Shown here piece after piece: positions 36,856-46,253 of a stretch of DNA of 64,000 nt. Origin of the DNA: Pseudonocardiales bacterium (GTDB taxonomy: Bacteria > Actinomycetota > Actinomycetes > Mycobacteriales > Pseudonocardiaceae). The position numbers and the translations under genes were made by a program. Numbering within the stretch: the first letter of the stretch is position 1; the number at the start of each line of letters is the position of its first letter. The notes beneath the pieces were generated by a model. The model had not been told where the DNA came from. It made no database searches and saw only the letters and a list, made by a program, of their open reading frames with translations. Location of the stretch: contig JAFATA010000049.1 of assembly GCA_019244165.1 (NCBI GenBank), positions 1-64,000 of the forward strand, written 5' to 3'.

Positions 36856-38048
36856 GTCTTGAGGATCTCACCGCGACCCTCTCCGCCGCAGGCGCCCTGC
36901 CGGAAGACTGGGCCGCAGCTTTCCGCGAGGTGGACCGAGCCAAGTTCATCCCAGCCCGGGTCTGGTTCGATGACGAGCAAGGCCGCCCTCAGCCACTAGA
37001 CCGCGATGGTGAGCCTGATCGCTGGCGATCGGCGGTCTACTCCGACGAGCCGATCGTCACCCAGCTTGATGACGGGGCTACGGTCTGGCCGGCAAGGAGC
37101 AACGCGGCGACCAGCTCGGCGTCCCAACCCAGCATGGTCCTGCTCATGCTGGATGCGTTGGACGTCCAACCGGGACAGACGGTGTTAGAGATCGGCACCG
37201 GCACGGGCTACAACGCCGCACTCCTAGCCCACCGCTTGGGCGATCAACGGGTCACCAGCATCGAGGTTGACCCCGCGCTCGCCGAAGGGGCCCGCGCCAA
37301 CCTCAAAGCCGCCGGCTATGCCCCGACCGTGGTCTGCGCCGACGGCGCTGAGGGCTGGCCGGGTGGGGCACCATACGACCGGATCATCAGCACCGCGGCG
37401 GTCATCGCCGGGAGCCTGCCGTATGCGTGGGTCGAGCAAACCCGGCCCGGCGGGCTGATCCTGACGCCGTGGGGAACGGCTTACCACAACGGTGCCCTCG
37501 TGCGCCTGTGTGTGCACGAGGGCACCGCGACCGGGCGAGTCATCGGGAACGCGATGTTCATGCGGCTGCGCGAGCAACGAACCCCGTTCGGTCATGCTGC
37601 CCGGCTCGGCGAGCTGGTGGACACCTCCACCACCGCCCTCGAGTCCACCACTGACGTCCCCCCCCACGAGGTGGCGACCGGGGAGGGAGCTTTCAGCGTC
37701 GGCCTGCATCTGCCCGACGTGCAATGCAGTGTTTATTCCGAAGCCGATGGCCTATACGAAGTGCTGCTCTACCACGTTGCCACCGAGTCAGCGGCTTCGG
37801 CCCAGGTCACCCCGCACGCCACCGAAGCGCACGTCCGCCAGCACGGGCCCCGCAAACTATGGGACGAAGCGGAGAACGCTTACCACTGGTGGGTCGAACA
37901 GGGCACCCCCCCCCGCACCCGATACGGCCTGACGATCACACCAACTGGGCAGCATCTGTGGCTCGACACACCGTCCAACACGATCAGGTGGCGGTATCCG
38001 ATTGCCGGCTCAGCCGGCGGTGATGACCTCGACGGGGAGGGTGACTGA
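36852..38048 (+). CDS. Protein-L-isoaspartate methyltransferase-like RiPP enzyme (second copy type)
   Basis: 398 residues. FIPARVWFDDEQGRPQPLDR at the N-terminus, SSASQPSMVLLMLDALDVQ, SAM loop VLEIGTGTGYNAALLAHRLG (shared almost exactly with the enzyme at 14483), YDRIISTAAV, and a C-terminal extension of about 180 residues. Housekeeping Pcm is about half this size. GTG start at 36852 is coupled to the short peptide gene. The last residues (PIAGSAGGDDLDGEGD) derive from a dispersed repeat and overlap the 3' end of rplI on the other strand by 39 bases. Confidence 0.8.
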   Translation: MSLEDLTATLSAAGALPEDWAAAFREVDRAKFIPARVWFDDEQGRPQPLDRDGEPDRWRSAVYSDEPIVTQLDDGATVWPARSNAATSSASQPSMVLLMLDALDVQPGQTVLEIGTGTGYNAALLAHRLGDQRVTSIEVDPALAEGARANLKAAGYAPTVVCADGAEGWPGGAPYDRIISTAAVIAGSLPYAWVEQTRPGGLILTPWGTAYHNGALVRLCVHEGTATGRVIGNAMFMRLREQRTPFGHAARLGELVDTSTTALESTTDVPPHEVATGEGAFSVGLHLPDVQCSVYSEADGLYEVLLYHVATESAASAQVTPHATEAHVRQHGPRKLWDEAENAYHWWVEQGTPPRTRYGLTITPTGQHLWLDTPSNTIRWRYPIAGSAGGDDLDGEGD

Positions 38049-38465
38049 GACTTCCGGGTGCAGCCGTACGGTCAGCTGGTAAACACCGGTGGACTTGATC
38101 TGGCCGCCAAGGTCGACCGCTCGCTTGTCCAGCGGGGGGCCACCGGCGGAGCGGACCGCGTTGACAACATCAGCCACGGTGACCGAGCCGAACAGCTTCC
38201 CACCGGGTCTGGCGGCCTTGGCCGTCACCGACACGGTGCCCAGAGCTGACAGCGCGCTGGCGACCTCCCGGGCGTGGTCGAGGTCGCGGATCTGCCGGGC
38301 CTGCTGGGCACGACGGATGGTGGCCACCTGGGCCTGCGCGCCCTTGGTAGCCGCGATCGCTAACCGGCGGGGCAGCAGGTAGTTGCGGGCATAGCCATCC
38401 TTGACCTGCACCAGATCGCCAGGCACCCCGAGCCGGGGGACCTCAGCGGTGAGGATGATTTTCAC
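38010..38465 (-). CDS. rplI: 50S ribosomal protein L9
   Basis: 151 residues. The N-terminal MKIILTAEVPRLGVPGDLVQ and VKDGYARNYLLPRRLA are the L9 signature, followed by the long connecting helix and C-terminal 23S-binding domain (KLFGSVTVADV). Order rpsF-ssb-rpsR-rplI is conserved. Its 3' end overlaps the convergent methyltransferase gene. Confidence 0.97.
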   Translation of the reverse strand: MKIILTAEVPRLGVPGDLVQVKDGYARNYLLPRRLAIAATKGAQAQVATIRRAQQARQIRDLDHAREVASALSALGTVSVTAKAARPGGKLFGSVTVADVVNAVRSAGGPPLDKRAVDLGGQIKSTGVYQLTVRLHPEVSVTLPVEVITAG

Positions 38466-38488
38466 GTGGTCGCCTCTTCTCCCCGGTC

Positions 38489-38725
38489 TCAGCGTGCGGT
38501 CGAGGTGTAGGGCAGCAGCGCAACCTCACGCGCGTTCTTCACCGCGACCGCGATGTCTCGCTGATGCTGGCTGCAATTACCGGTGACCCGGCGGGCCCTG
38601 ATCTTGCCGCGGTCGGAGATATACTTCCGCAGCAGCCCAGTGTCCTTGTAGTCGATAGCGGCGTCCTTGTCCTTGCAGAAGACGCAAATCTTCTTCTTCG
38701 GTTTGCGCACCGGTGGCTTGGCCAT
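38489..38725 (-). CDS. rpsR: 30S ribosomal protein S18
   Basis: 78 residues. [19 protein letters not shown] and [19 protein letters not shown] are diagnostic. It keeps the CxxC and one further Cys (GNCSQHQ), i.e. the zinc-binding (C+) form; many actinomycetes also have a zinc-free paralogue elsewhere. Located between ssb and rplI. Confidence 0.97.
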   Translation of the reverse strand: MAKPPVRKPKKKICVFCKDKDAAIDYKDTGLLRKYISDRGKIRARRVTGNCSQHQRDIAVAVKNAREVALLPYTSTAR

Positions 38726-38790
38726 GACGGGGAACTCCCAGTTGATCTAGTGGGTCGCACCTGAGGGTGGATATGATCGGGAAGCAGTGA

Positions 38791-39294
38791 TCAAAACGGG
38801 GGCTCGTCGTCGTAACCGCCGGCTCCGTTGCTGGATCCGGCCGGCGGAGCCGAACTCCACGGGTCGTCGGGAGGCGGCCCGAAGGAGCCCGAAGCACCAT
38901 AGCCGCCACTGCCCGATGCAGCGCCCTGACGGGTAACCTTGTTGACCTTTGCGGTGGCATAGCGCAACGACGGGCCGACCTCGTCGACCTCCATCTCCAT
39001 CACGGTGCGCTTCTCACCCTCCCGAGTCTCGAAGGAGCGCTGACGCAGCCGCCCACTGACGATCACCCGCATGCCTCGGGTGAGCGACTCAGCGGTATTT
39101 TCCGCTGCTTGCCGCCAGACATTGCATCGCAGGAATAGCGCCTCGCCGTCCTTCCACTCGCCGCTCTGGCGGTCGAAGGTGCGCGGCGTGGAGGCCACCG
39201 TGAAGTTGGCCACCGCCGCACCAGAGGGAGTGAACCGCAGCTCCGGATCTGCGGTCAAGTTTCCGATCACCGTGATAACGGTCTCGCCGGCCAC
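38791..39294 (-). CDS. ssb: Single-stranded DNA-binding protein
   Basis: 167 residues from a GTG at 39294 preceded by GGGAGGGACTGAC. OB fold at residues 1-110 ([49 protein letters not shown]), then a Gly/Ser/Pro-rich linker and the acidic C-terminal tip DDEPPF that recruits repair and replication partners. Starts two bases before the rpsF stop. Confidence 0.97.
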   Translation of the reverse strand: MAGETVITVIGNLTADPELRFTPSGAAVANFTVASTPRTFDRQSGEWKDGEALFLRCNVWRQAAENTAESLTRGMRVIVSGRLRQRSFETREGEKRTVMEMEVDEVGPSLRYATAKVNKVTRQGAASGSGGYGASGSFGPPPDDPWSSAPPAGSSNGAGGYDDEPPF

Positions 39295-39295
39295 G

Positions 39296-39592
39296 TCAGT
39301 CCCTCCCGAGATCCCGCCGCAACACCTTGGTCCGCAGCACAGATTCGCTGAGCGAAAGTTGCCGGTCGAGTTCGGCCACGGTGGCGGGCGTGCAAGACAT
39401 GTCGACCACGGCGTAGATGCCCTCGGTGCGTTTGTCGATCTCGTAAGACAGCCGGCGCTTACCCCAGACGTCAACCTTGTTGACGCGGCCGCCCTGTGTC
39501 TTCACCACGCCGAGGAACCGGTCCAGCGACGGTGCCACGGTGCGTTCGTCAAGTTGTGGATCGAGAATGACCATCATCTCGTAACGGCGCAT
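39296..39592 (-). CDS. rpsF: 30S ribosomal protein S6
   Basis: 98 residues from the ATG at 39592 ([19 protein letters not shown]). [20 protein letters not shown] and EGIYAVVDM are S6 signatures. First gene of the rpsF-ssb-rpsR-rplI operon; CAGGAGGTGGGG lies upstream. Confidence 0.97.
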   Translation of the reverse strand: MRRYEMMVILDPQLDERTVAPSLDRFLGVVKTQGGRVNKVDVWGKRRLSYEIDKRTEGIYAVVDMSCTPATVAELDRQLSLSESVLRTKVLRRDLGRD

Positions 39593-39732
39593 GGGGGCCA
39601 CCCCACCTCCTGTGGACTGGTCGGCCGCGGACTTTCCGCGGCAGGAGGAACCCGGCTGCGCCAAACAGTACTACCTCCTGGCGGCTACTTCCTGGCGGCT
39701 CTCCTGGCGGCACAGCAACGGGCACGAGAATA

Positions 39733-39776
39733 GCAACAGGCCGCCCCGCGAGAACAATCGCGGGGCGGCCTGTTGC
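39733..39776 (-). terminator. Strong hairpin downstream of the LPASG protein gene
   Basis: A perfect 19-bp stem, GCAACAGGCCGCCCCGCGA at 39733-39751 pairing with 39758-39776, with loop GAACAA. It lies between the stop of the upstream - strand gene (39841) and the rpsF operon start. A U-run is lacking, but hairpin-only terminators are common in high-GC actinomycetes. Confidence 0.75.
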
Positions 39777-39840
39777 CGACTCATCACAGGGCTCGCCAAT
39801 CAGCGAGACTCGACAGTCGGCGTTCAGCGGGCATTCATGG

Positions 39841-40767
39841 TTAGCGTCGCCCCAGAACCCAACCGCGCAGCAGGGCTGCGGTGATACCAGCCAACATCAT
39901 CACTGCCACCAGCACGGGCAGGGCAACCCGCTCCACACCACTGGCGGGCAACGCACTCGCGCGGCCCGCCGCAGCCACGTCGTTGGCCGCAGCGCTTCGC
40001 TTGCCGAACCCCGAGCCGTTACTGACCTGTGGCGTGCCGAACAGATCCGCAGTCAACATGCCCGCCGAGAGCCGTCCCAGCGCACCGGGGTGACCGACGA
40101 CCAGCAGATCAGCGTAGTTGTAGTGGGGAAACCCGCTGTTGTAGCGACCCAGCGCGAAAGGAAAGTCGCTCGGCATCACCGGACCCGCGAAGGGACCCAC
40201 AGCGGGGGAAGCCAACGCTGGCGCCGGTGCCGGCGCTGGCGCCACATCAGGTCGCGGCTGGCCAGCCGGCGCTGCCGTGCTCGGTGCGCTCGGCGATGAC
40301 GGCGGGAGCAGCCCGGGAAGCGGCCCGATCGGGTTCTTGATCTGGTCGAGAACAGAGGCAATCACTGCAGTCACGGGAGCCGCGGGAGCCGTGATCGGAA
40401 AAAGCGGTTCGGCGGTGATGGTGCAGAGCCGCGCCAGTGGTCCCTCCAGCTGCCGCAGGGCCGGGGTGGCATCGAAGGTGCTGGAGCCCTGCGAGGGAAC
40501 CGAACCGACGTCCACCACCGACAGACTTGCTTTCCGGACACCCACTCGCTGCCCGGGAACGCCACGCACCGTCTCCCCGCAGGCACCCACCAACACCGGC
40601 GTGGGAGCTGTCGCCAGAACAGGGGCGGTGGTGGACGCCGGAATGGGGGTCTTAGTGGACACTGTGGAGGGTGCAGCGAAGGCCGACAAACCCCCGCCGA
40701 AAGTGCTCGCTGCGCACAGTAACGTGGCTGCCCCGGCAACCGTGGTCACCCTCGCTCGTGTTCCCAT
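39841..40767 (-). CDS. Secreted Pro/Ala-rich protein with LPASG sortase-like anchor
   Basis: 308 residues. Signal peptide in the first 32 residues (VTTVAGAATLLCAASTFGGG then AFAAPS). A Pro/Ala/Thr-rich extracellular region follows, with two cysteines (GACGETV, LARLCTIT). At the C-terminus, ALPASG is followed by a hydrophobic helix (VALPVLVAVMMLAGITAALL) and the positive tail RGWVLGRR, the arrangement of a sortase substrate with LPASG in place of LPxTG. No sortase is in the window. It is likely a cell-wall surface protein; function unknown. Confidence 0.65.
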   Translation of the reverse strand: MGTRARVTTVAGAATLLCAASTFGGGLSAFAAPSTVSTKTPIPASTTAPVLATAPTPVLVGACGETVRGVPGQRVGVRKASLSVVDVGSVPSQGSSTFDATPALRQLEGPLARLCTITAEPLFPITAPAAPVTAVIASVLDQIKNPIGPLPGLLPPSSPSAPSTAAPAGQPRPDVAPAPAPAPALASPAVGPFAGPVMPSDFPFALGRYNSGFPHYNYADLLVVGHPGALGRLSAGMLTADLFGTPQVSNGSGFGKRSAAANDVAAAGRASALPASGVERVALPVLVAVMMLAGITAALLRGWVLGRR

Positions 40768-40980
40768 AGGTGCCTCCGTGTCACTCCGTATCCGGTCGTG
40801 TCGTCAGAGTAACGACCATAGCGCCTCTCCGTAACGATAACCAGCATTTTCAGCAGATCGTGGTTACACTGTGCACTCACCGTGTACCGTACGGATGCGA
40901 AGATCGGTCTCACCCGACCCCTCTAGGCTACGAAAATGCACCGGGGACCCCCGTTAGCGACGGCGATCCGGTGAATGTGG

Positions 40981-42480
40981 CTACCCAGCGCAATGCAGCT
41001 GGCCCGGGGCGCGGGCGTCGGGGGCCCCGTCAAGGACGCCGCCATGCGGATCGTCGTCGCCAGCAAGACGGACCGGGTCGTGATCCGGCCACCAAATGCC
41101 CCGAAGCACTAGGACCACCAGCAGCACCACCGCCGCGTCACGGACCAACACGGCGCCCAAGAACGGCTCGATGGGCAACCCATTCTGGTCTGCTCCGAGG
41201 TAGTAGGCCATCCGGGGCGCCCAGAGCAGCGCGTCCAGGGCCATCCAGCCCAGTACCGGTTTCCACCGGGGGATCGCCAGCGCCGCCAAGGGTAGCAGCC
41301 ACAAGGAGTACTGCGGGCTCCACCCCTTGTTGACGAGCAGGAACGCGCACACCACCAGGAAGCACACCTGCGCCAGCCGCGGACGGCGCGGCGCCACCCA
41401 GGTGAGGACGCCAATCGCCGCGCAGGCCAGCAGGAACAGCGTCACGCTAACCAGGTTGAGCGCGATGGGGACCTGGCCTGGCCGCAGCACCCCGTCGAAG
41501 CCGGGCCAGCCGGTGAGGACGGACACCACGGTGTACAGCGTGTCCGGGTCAGCCCCGCGTCGAGCGTTGAACCGGAAGAACTCCGCCCATCCGGACGGGA
41601 ACAGCACCGCCACCGGCAAGTTGACCACCGTCCAGGCCAGCGCCGCCGCGGCGGTCGCCTGTAGCCCGGCCCGCAGCCGTCCGGCCCGCAGGCACAGCAG
41701 CAGGATCGGGAACAACAACAACCCGGGATAGAACTTGGTGGCGGTACCCAGGCCGAGCAGCACACCGGCGAGCACCGGGCGTTGCCGAGCCCACGCCAGC
41801 AGACCGGTGGTGGCCAGCGCGGTGGCCAACGCGTCAAAGTTGGTGAACGCGTGCACCACGACCAACGGCGACAACGCGGCCAGCGCGGCATCCCACGGCC
41901 GTCGCCGGGACAGCCCCACCAGCGCCCAGACCGTCACCAACCACGCCGCGCTCAGCCCGACCGCGCTGATGTCGAAATCAACGACGGCGGGCGCCGAGCT
42001 GGGCAGCCAACCGGCCGCGCCGGAGTCACCGAGGGCTACCCAAGTCTGCGCGAGCTTGGCGGCGGCCCATTGATAGAGGCCAATGAGCACCGGGTATTCC
42101 ATGTAGCGCAGCTGCTGACCGGGTTCATCCTGGTGCTCAACCCACGAGGTGGCATACGGGAAACCGGCCAGCCCCGGGCGGTCCAGCCGCTCTACGGTGT
42201 AGAGCGGGACGGTATCCGAGTAACACATCGCCCGGTACTGGCGGCCGTCGCGCCAGTCCACCTGCAGCACACCGGCGCTGTCCCGGTAGGTCTGCAGGCA
42301 CGGCGCCTTGATCAGCCAACCCACTGCCAAGGTGATCGTCGCGAACAGCAGCACCACCCGCAACGGCGTCCAGAACCAGTGCCGGCCCAGCACTGCATGC
42401 CGACCCAGCGGACCACCCACGAGCCGGCTGGCCAGCTCGGGTACCGGATCGGTCCAGCTGGGCACCACCCGCTGCACCAC
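40981..42480 (-). CDS. GT87-family polyprenyl-phosphate-dependent glycosyltransferase (membrane)
   Basis: 499 residues with 10-12 hydrophobic helices. An early loop carries [16 protein letters not shown] and [30 protein letters not shown] and [15 protein letters not shown] are typical of GT87/DUF2029 mannosyltransferases using polyprenyl-phosphate-mannose outside the membrane. Position next to ponA matches the mycobacterial gene order (next to ponA1). The tail is charged and His-rich. Confidence 0.85.
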   Translation of the reverse strand: MVQRVVPSWTDPVPELASRLVGGPLGRHAVLGRHWFWTPLRVVLLFATITLAVGWLIKAPCLQTYRDSAGVLQVDWRDGRQYRAMCYSDTVPLYTVERLDRPGLAGFPYATSWVEHQDEPGQQLRYMEYPVLIGLYQWAAAKLAQTWVALGDSGAAGWLPSSAPAVVDFDISAVGLSAAWLVTVWALVGLSRRRPWDAALAALSPLVVVHAFTNFDALATALATTGLLAWARQRPVLAGVLLGLGTATKFYPGLLLFPILLLCLRAGRLRAGLQATAAAALAWTVVNLPVAVLFPSGWAEFFRFNARRGADPDTLYTVVSVLTGWPGFDGVLRPGQVPIALNLVSVTLFLLACAAIGVLTWVAPRRPRLAQVCFLVVCAFLLVNKGWSPQYSLWLLPLAALAIPRWKPVLGWMALDALLWAPRMAYYLGADQNGLPIEPFLGAVLVRDAAVVLLVVLVLRGIWWPDHDPVRLAGDDDPHGGVLDGAPDARAPGQLHCAG

Positions 42481-42486
42481 CCCGGT

Positions 42487-44997
42487 TCAGCCTCCCCAGT
42501 TACTCGGTGGTCCGCTCGGTGGTCCCTCCTCGCCCGGTGATCCCGGTTCATCGCAGAAGGGGAAACAGTCGCCGTGGCGCTGCGGGGTGGGTCTGGGTCT
42601 GGGTCTGGCTCTGGGCGGCTTCGCCGGAGGCTCGATCGGCGTGGGCGTAAAGCCGTCAGTGTTTGGTTCGGGGTTGTTTGAGTCGGAGTTTGAGTCGGGG
42701 TTCGATTCAGGGGGCGCGGACGGTGTGACGCTGCGCGGCTCGCGGGTACGTGTCGCCGATGAGGGCGGCTGGTCCTCGACAGGTGGCGGGGCTGGACCAA
42801 TCACGGTGAACGGGGGGAAGGTCTCCTTCGGGGTGCCCGTCAAATAGGAGTCCATGAACCGCTGCCAGATTGTGCCCGGCAGGCCCCGGCCGAAGATATC
42901 GCTACCGTTGGCGTTCTTGATCGCCGAGTTGGCCGGATCACCCACCCACACCGCGGTGGAGATCGACGGGGTATACCCGACGGTCCAAGCGGCGGAGTTG
43001 GTGCCAGTGTCGCCGCGTTGGTGGGTGCCGGTCTTGGCGGCTACCTGCCGTCCGCCCGCCAGCGGGATCTTCGAGCTGCGCGCAACGTCGGTCAGCGTCG
43101 CCGTGACATTGCGGGCTAACTGCGAGTTGTGCTCGGTGTTCATCCGGTCGAAGGCAGGCTGCGGCTTGTCGAGGTGGTGGTATTCGACGATGCCCCGGGC
43201 GTTGGTGTACTCACGGACGAAGAAGGGCTCACGCCGTATCCCATCGGCGGCAAAGGTCGCGTAGGCACCGGCCATGTCGATGGTGTGCACCGGGTACTGG
43301 CCGAGCGTGATACCCAGCGCAGGCGCCCCGCTGTCCGGCTCGGTCATCGCGCGCTTGCCGTTGATCTGATCCGGGATTCCGGCCTGGATCGCGGCTTCCC
43401 GGACCGCTTGCGCTCCCACGTCCTGGGCCAGCCGCACGAAGGCGGTATTCACCGACTGGGTCATCGCCTCGCGTAAGGTCAGCTTCGGGTAGTTGCGACT
43501 CTCCGAGTTGGCGTAGGAATGACCGTCGATAACCAGCGGAGAGTTCCCGTCGTACAGGGAGTTCATCCCGATGTCCCGCTCCAGCGCGGCCAGCATGGTG
43601 AACGGTTTGAACGCCGATCCTGGGTTCCACGCCGGCCCCCCGGCCAGGTCAAAACCATCCCCATGCGACCCGCCGTAGTACGCAGTCACCCCGCCACTGC
43701 GCGGATCGATCGCCACCAGCGAGGAGTGCAGGTTCTTCGGCTGCCCGCGCAGTGTGGTGCGCACGGTGTCGCGGGCCAGCTGCTGGGCTCGGGGATCGAT
43801 GGTAGTGGTGATCCGGCCGCCGCCCACGGCCAACTGCTCACGGCTGACGCCTTGCTTGTCCAGCTCCTCCATCACTCGCTCGACGATGTGCTCCCGGTCA
43901 TCGGTCGGCGTGCCGGGAGCCTGGCTCGGCGCCACCGTCTCCGGGTACCGCGCCTGCGCCCGATCGACTGGGGACAGCCAGCCCTTCTCGACCATGCCGT
44001 CCAGCACAAAGTTCCATCGGGACTGTGCCTGCGGAAGGTTCTTGGCCGGGTCCAAGCGGGACGGGGACCGAATCGCGGCGGCCAGCACCGCCGCCTGGGA
44101 GACGGTCAGATCCTGCACGTTGCGCCCGAAATACGCCTGGCTGGCGGCCTGGATACCGTAGGCCCCGCGGCCGAAGTAAATTGCGTTGAGGTAGTCCTCC
44201 AAGATCCGATCCTTGGACTCCTGTTTGGTCATCTTGGCCGCAACGATCATCTCGCGGAACTTCCGAAACATGCTGTACTCGTCGTGACCGGTGGCCACCT
44301 TGATGTACTGCTGGGTGATCGTGGAGCCACCGCCACTGCCACCGGTCAGCTGATTCCACGTCGCCCGGGCGATGCCCCCGATATCGAACCCAGGATTGGA
44401 CCGGAAGCTGCGGTCCTCAGCAGCCAGTACCGCATTCTGCACATACAGGGGAACCCGCGTAAGACTGACCGGCGTCCGATTGCCTTCCTCGGGCACGTAG
44501 CGGCCGATTTCGGTGGTCCCGTCGCTAGCCACAATCGTGGTGACCTGCTTGCGTTGCGCCGCCAGCGCCGCAGCAGACGGCACGGAAAGAAACAGCCAAC
44601 CGGCGAAGAACGCCAACACCGGCAGGAGAACGGCCAGCAGCAGTCCGACCAGCACGGCCTTGCGCATCCGGCGCCAGCGGGCGGGCCATCCCGGTTCGTC
44701 TTCCCTGCCCCACGGTGAGCCGGGGGGCACGCTGCCGCCTCCACCTCCACCGCCGTGCCGTTCACTCCTGCGCCAGCCGCCCTTGGGCCATCCGCCCGTG
44801 GGCCATCCGCTGGGCCACCAGCCACCGTGCCCTTCGCCGTGGCGACCGCCATACCGGCCGATGGGGCGTACCGGTCTTGGGGTGGGGTGAGTGAGCAGCT
44901 CGAACTCCCCCCGCGGCGGGGCCGGCGGCGGTAGTCTGACTGCCGGCTCAGCCGGCGACGAGCGTCGACCGCTGTTGTGATCTCGCTGGTCGCTCAC
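42487..44997 (-). CDS. ponA: Bifunctional penicillin-binding protein (class A, PonA-like)
   Basis: 836 residues. Gly/Trp/His-rich cytoplasmic N-terminus, one transmembrane helix (VLVGLLLAVLLPVLAFFAGW, about residues 112-132), GT51 domain with AAEDRSFRSNPGFD and GGSTITQQYIKVATGHDEYS, transpeptidase with Ser in PGSAFKPFTML, SVN in TQSVNTAFVRL and KTG in AAKTGTHQRGDTGT. Long Pro/Ser/Asn/Arg-rich C-terminal tail with repeated DSNSDSN-type units. It polymerises and crosslinks peptidoglycan. Near the start, VRLPPPAPPRG follows a copy of the dispersed GCCGGCTCAGCCGGC element (about 44940). Confidence 0.95.
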   Translation of the reverse strand: MSDQRDHNSGRRSSPAEPAVRLPPPAPPRGEFELLTHPTPRPVRPIGRYGGRHGEGHGGWWPSGWPTGGWPKGGWRRSERHGGGGGGGSVPPGSPWGREDEPGWPARWRRMRKAVLVGLLLAVLLPVLAFFAGWLFLSVPSAAALAAQRKQVTTIVASDGTTEIGRYVPEEGNRTPVSLTRVPLYVQNAVLAAEDRSFRSNPGFDIGGIARATWNQLTGGSGGGSTITQQYIKVATGHDEYSMFRKFREMIVAAKMTKQESKDRILEDYLNAIYFGRGAYGIQAASQAYFGRNVQDLTVSQAAVLAAAIRSPSRLDPAKNLPQAQSRWNFVLDGMVEKGWLSPVDRAQARYPETVAPSQAPGTPTDDREHIVERVMEELDKQGVSREQLAVGGGRITTTIDPRAQQLARDTVRTTLRGQPKNLHSSLVAIDPRSGGVTAYYGGSHGDGFDLAGGPAWNPGSAFKPFTMLAALERDIGMNSLYDGNSPLVIDGHSYANSESRNYPKLTLREAMTQSVNTAFVRLAQDVGAQAVREAAIQAGIPDQINGKRAMTEPDSGAPALGITLGQYPVHTIDMAGAYATFAADGIRREPFFVREYTNARGIVEYHHLDKPQPAFDRMNTEHNSQLARNVTATLTDVARSSKIPLAGGRQVAAKTGTHQRGDTGTNSAAWTVGYTPSISTAVWVGDPANSAIKNANGSDIFGRGLPGTIWQRFMDSYLTGTPKETFPPFTVIGPAPPPVEDQPPSSATRTREPRSVTPSAPPESNPDSNSDSNNPEPNTDGFTPTPIEPPAKPPRARPRPRPTPQRHGDCFPFCDEPGSPGEEGPPSGPPSNWGG

Positions 44998-45086
44998 GCG
45001 TTGTCCTCCCAGACCAGTATTCGGGTCGCGAGGGGTTCGAACAGCGACACGTCCTGCCAGGCCTTACCTCCCACCCAGACTCCGGG

Positions 45087-45150
45087 TGTTACTGGGTGTC
45101 ACTGTGTTACTAGGTGTGTTACTAGGTGTCACTGTGTTACTGGGTGTCAC
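45087..45150. repeat. Tandem TGTTACT[G/A]GGTG repeats between ponA and the DUF5318 gene
   Basis: Four units of TGTTACT[G/A]GGTG, three of them followed by TCAC, giving mixed periods of 12 and about 18 bases. The last unit contains the stop codon of the DUF5318 gene (45147-45149). Probably expanded by slippage. The repeated segment could alter the ponA leader on the - strand. Confidence 0.85.
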
Positions 45151-45551
45151 TCTGCGGCAGTCCTCCGGCGGGACCGCCTGCCACCCACACCGCTAGTTCC
45201 CAGGACGTATGACTGCACAAGGTGGTTCCAGCTGCACGTCCGGCACACCTCGACGACGTGCACGCTGAACTCCTCGTACAGCGTCGCCAGCCGGCTCAGC
45301 TCGTCGGCGGTCCGGGCAGACCCGGCCACATGCTTAAGCGCGTCACCGTACACCCAGGAGACCAGCGTCAAAGACTCCTTGCGACACATGGGGCAGGTGA
45401 CCGAGCTGGGCTCGCCGTGGAACTTCGCCGCCTGCAGCAGGTAGGGGGTCGCGTCGCACACCTCCGTGAGGCCAACCCGGCCGGCGTAGACCTCCGCGAG
45501 CAGCGCACGTCGCCGCAACGCGTAGTCCACCACCTGCCGTTGGGTCCGCAC
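45147..45551 (-). CDS. DUF5318 family protein
   Basis: 134 residues from a GTG at 45551, chosen because MRTQRQVVDYALRRRALLAEVYAGR is the usual N-terminus; a start at 45581 is also open. Two CxxC pairs (VTCPMCRKES and EVCRTCSWNHL) form a likely zinc ribbon. Conserved next to ponA and the PadR/ino1 pair in actinomycetes. Function unknown. Confidence 0.8.
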   Translation of the reverse strand: MRTQRQVVDYALRRRALLAEVYAGRVGLTEVCDATPYLLQAAKFHGEPSSVTCPMCRKESLTLVSWVYGDALKHVAGSARTADELSRLATLYEEFSVHVVEVCRTCSWNHLVQSYVLGTSGVGGRRSRRRTAAE

Positions 45552-45665
45552 GCTCAACAGCGTACGCAACCTTGACCTCATCGACGCTCGGGCGTTCGGG
45601 CGCTGTGTTCGCGATGTATCGGCCCGATATAGTGGAGTGCTCCATCGAAGTGTGGGAGGTGCCGA

Positions 45666-46253
45666 GTGCTGGAGCTGGCGGTGCTCGGGGTCCTGCACGA
45701 CGACCCGATGCACGGCTACGAACTGCGCAAACGGCTCACTGGTTTACTGGGGGCGTTCCGCGCCTGCTCGTTCGGATCGCTGTATCCCACGCTACGCCGG
45801 TTGCAACGCTCTGGTTTCATCGTGGAGGACAACGAGCCCGGAGTGGACCTGCGCGAACGCCGGGGCACGGCCTGGACCTGCCGAAGCCGGCGGGTGTACC
45901 GGCTCACCGCCGATGGCAAGAAGCGTTTCGCCACCCTGCTGGCCGACGCCGGCCCGCAGACCTGGGACGACCACGGGTTCGGCGTGCACCTGGCCTTCTT
46001 CTCGCGGACACCGGCCGAAGTGAGGATGCGCATCCTGGAGGGAAGGCGGCGCCGGGTCGAGGAACGTCGAGAGGGACTGCGGGCCGCACTCGCCCGGACC
46101 GGTAGTCAGATCGACCGTTACACCCTCGAGCTCCACCGGATGGGGCTGGAAACCAGTGAGCGCGAGGTGCGCTGGCTCAACGAACTGATCGCCCATGAAC
46201 AGGCGCATCCGGAACCATCACACGACGACACTGAAAGGGCGGACCATGACTGA
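45666..46253 (+). CDS. PadR-family transcriptional regulator
   Basis: 195 residues. The winged helix [23 protein letters not shown] with [17 protein letters not shown] is PadR. A long C-terminal helical region ([22 protein letters not shown]) should dimerise. GTG at 45666 follows GGGAGGTGCC. It overlaps the ino1 start, so it may regulate inositol synthesis; the pair is conserved in mycobacteria. Confidence 0.9.
   Translation: MLELAVLGVLHDDPMHGYELRKRLTGLLGAFRACSFGSLYPTLRRLQRSGFIVEDNEPGVDLRERRGTAWTCRSRRVYRLTADGKKRFATLLADAGPQTWDDHGFGVHLAFFSRTPAEVRMRILEGRRRRVEERREGLRAALARTGSQIDRYTLELHRMGLETSEREVRWLNELIAHEQAHPEPSHDDTERADHD

Noticed and set aside
45087-45150. CRISPR-like array near ponA
   Set aside because: Units of 12 and 18 bases with no spacers; a simple tandem repeat. 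No Cas genes anywhere in the window.
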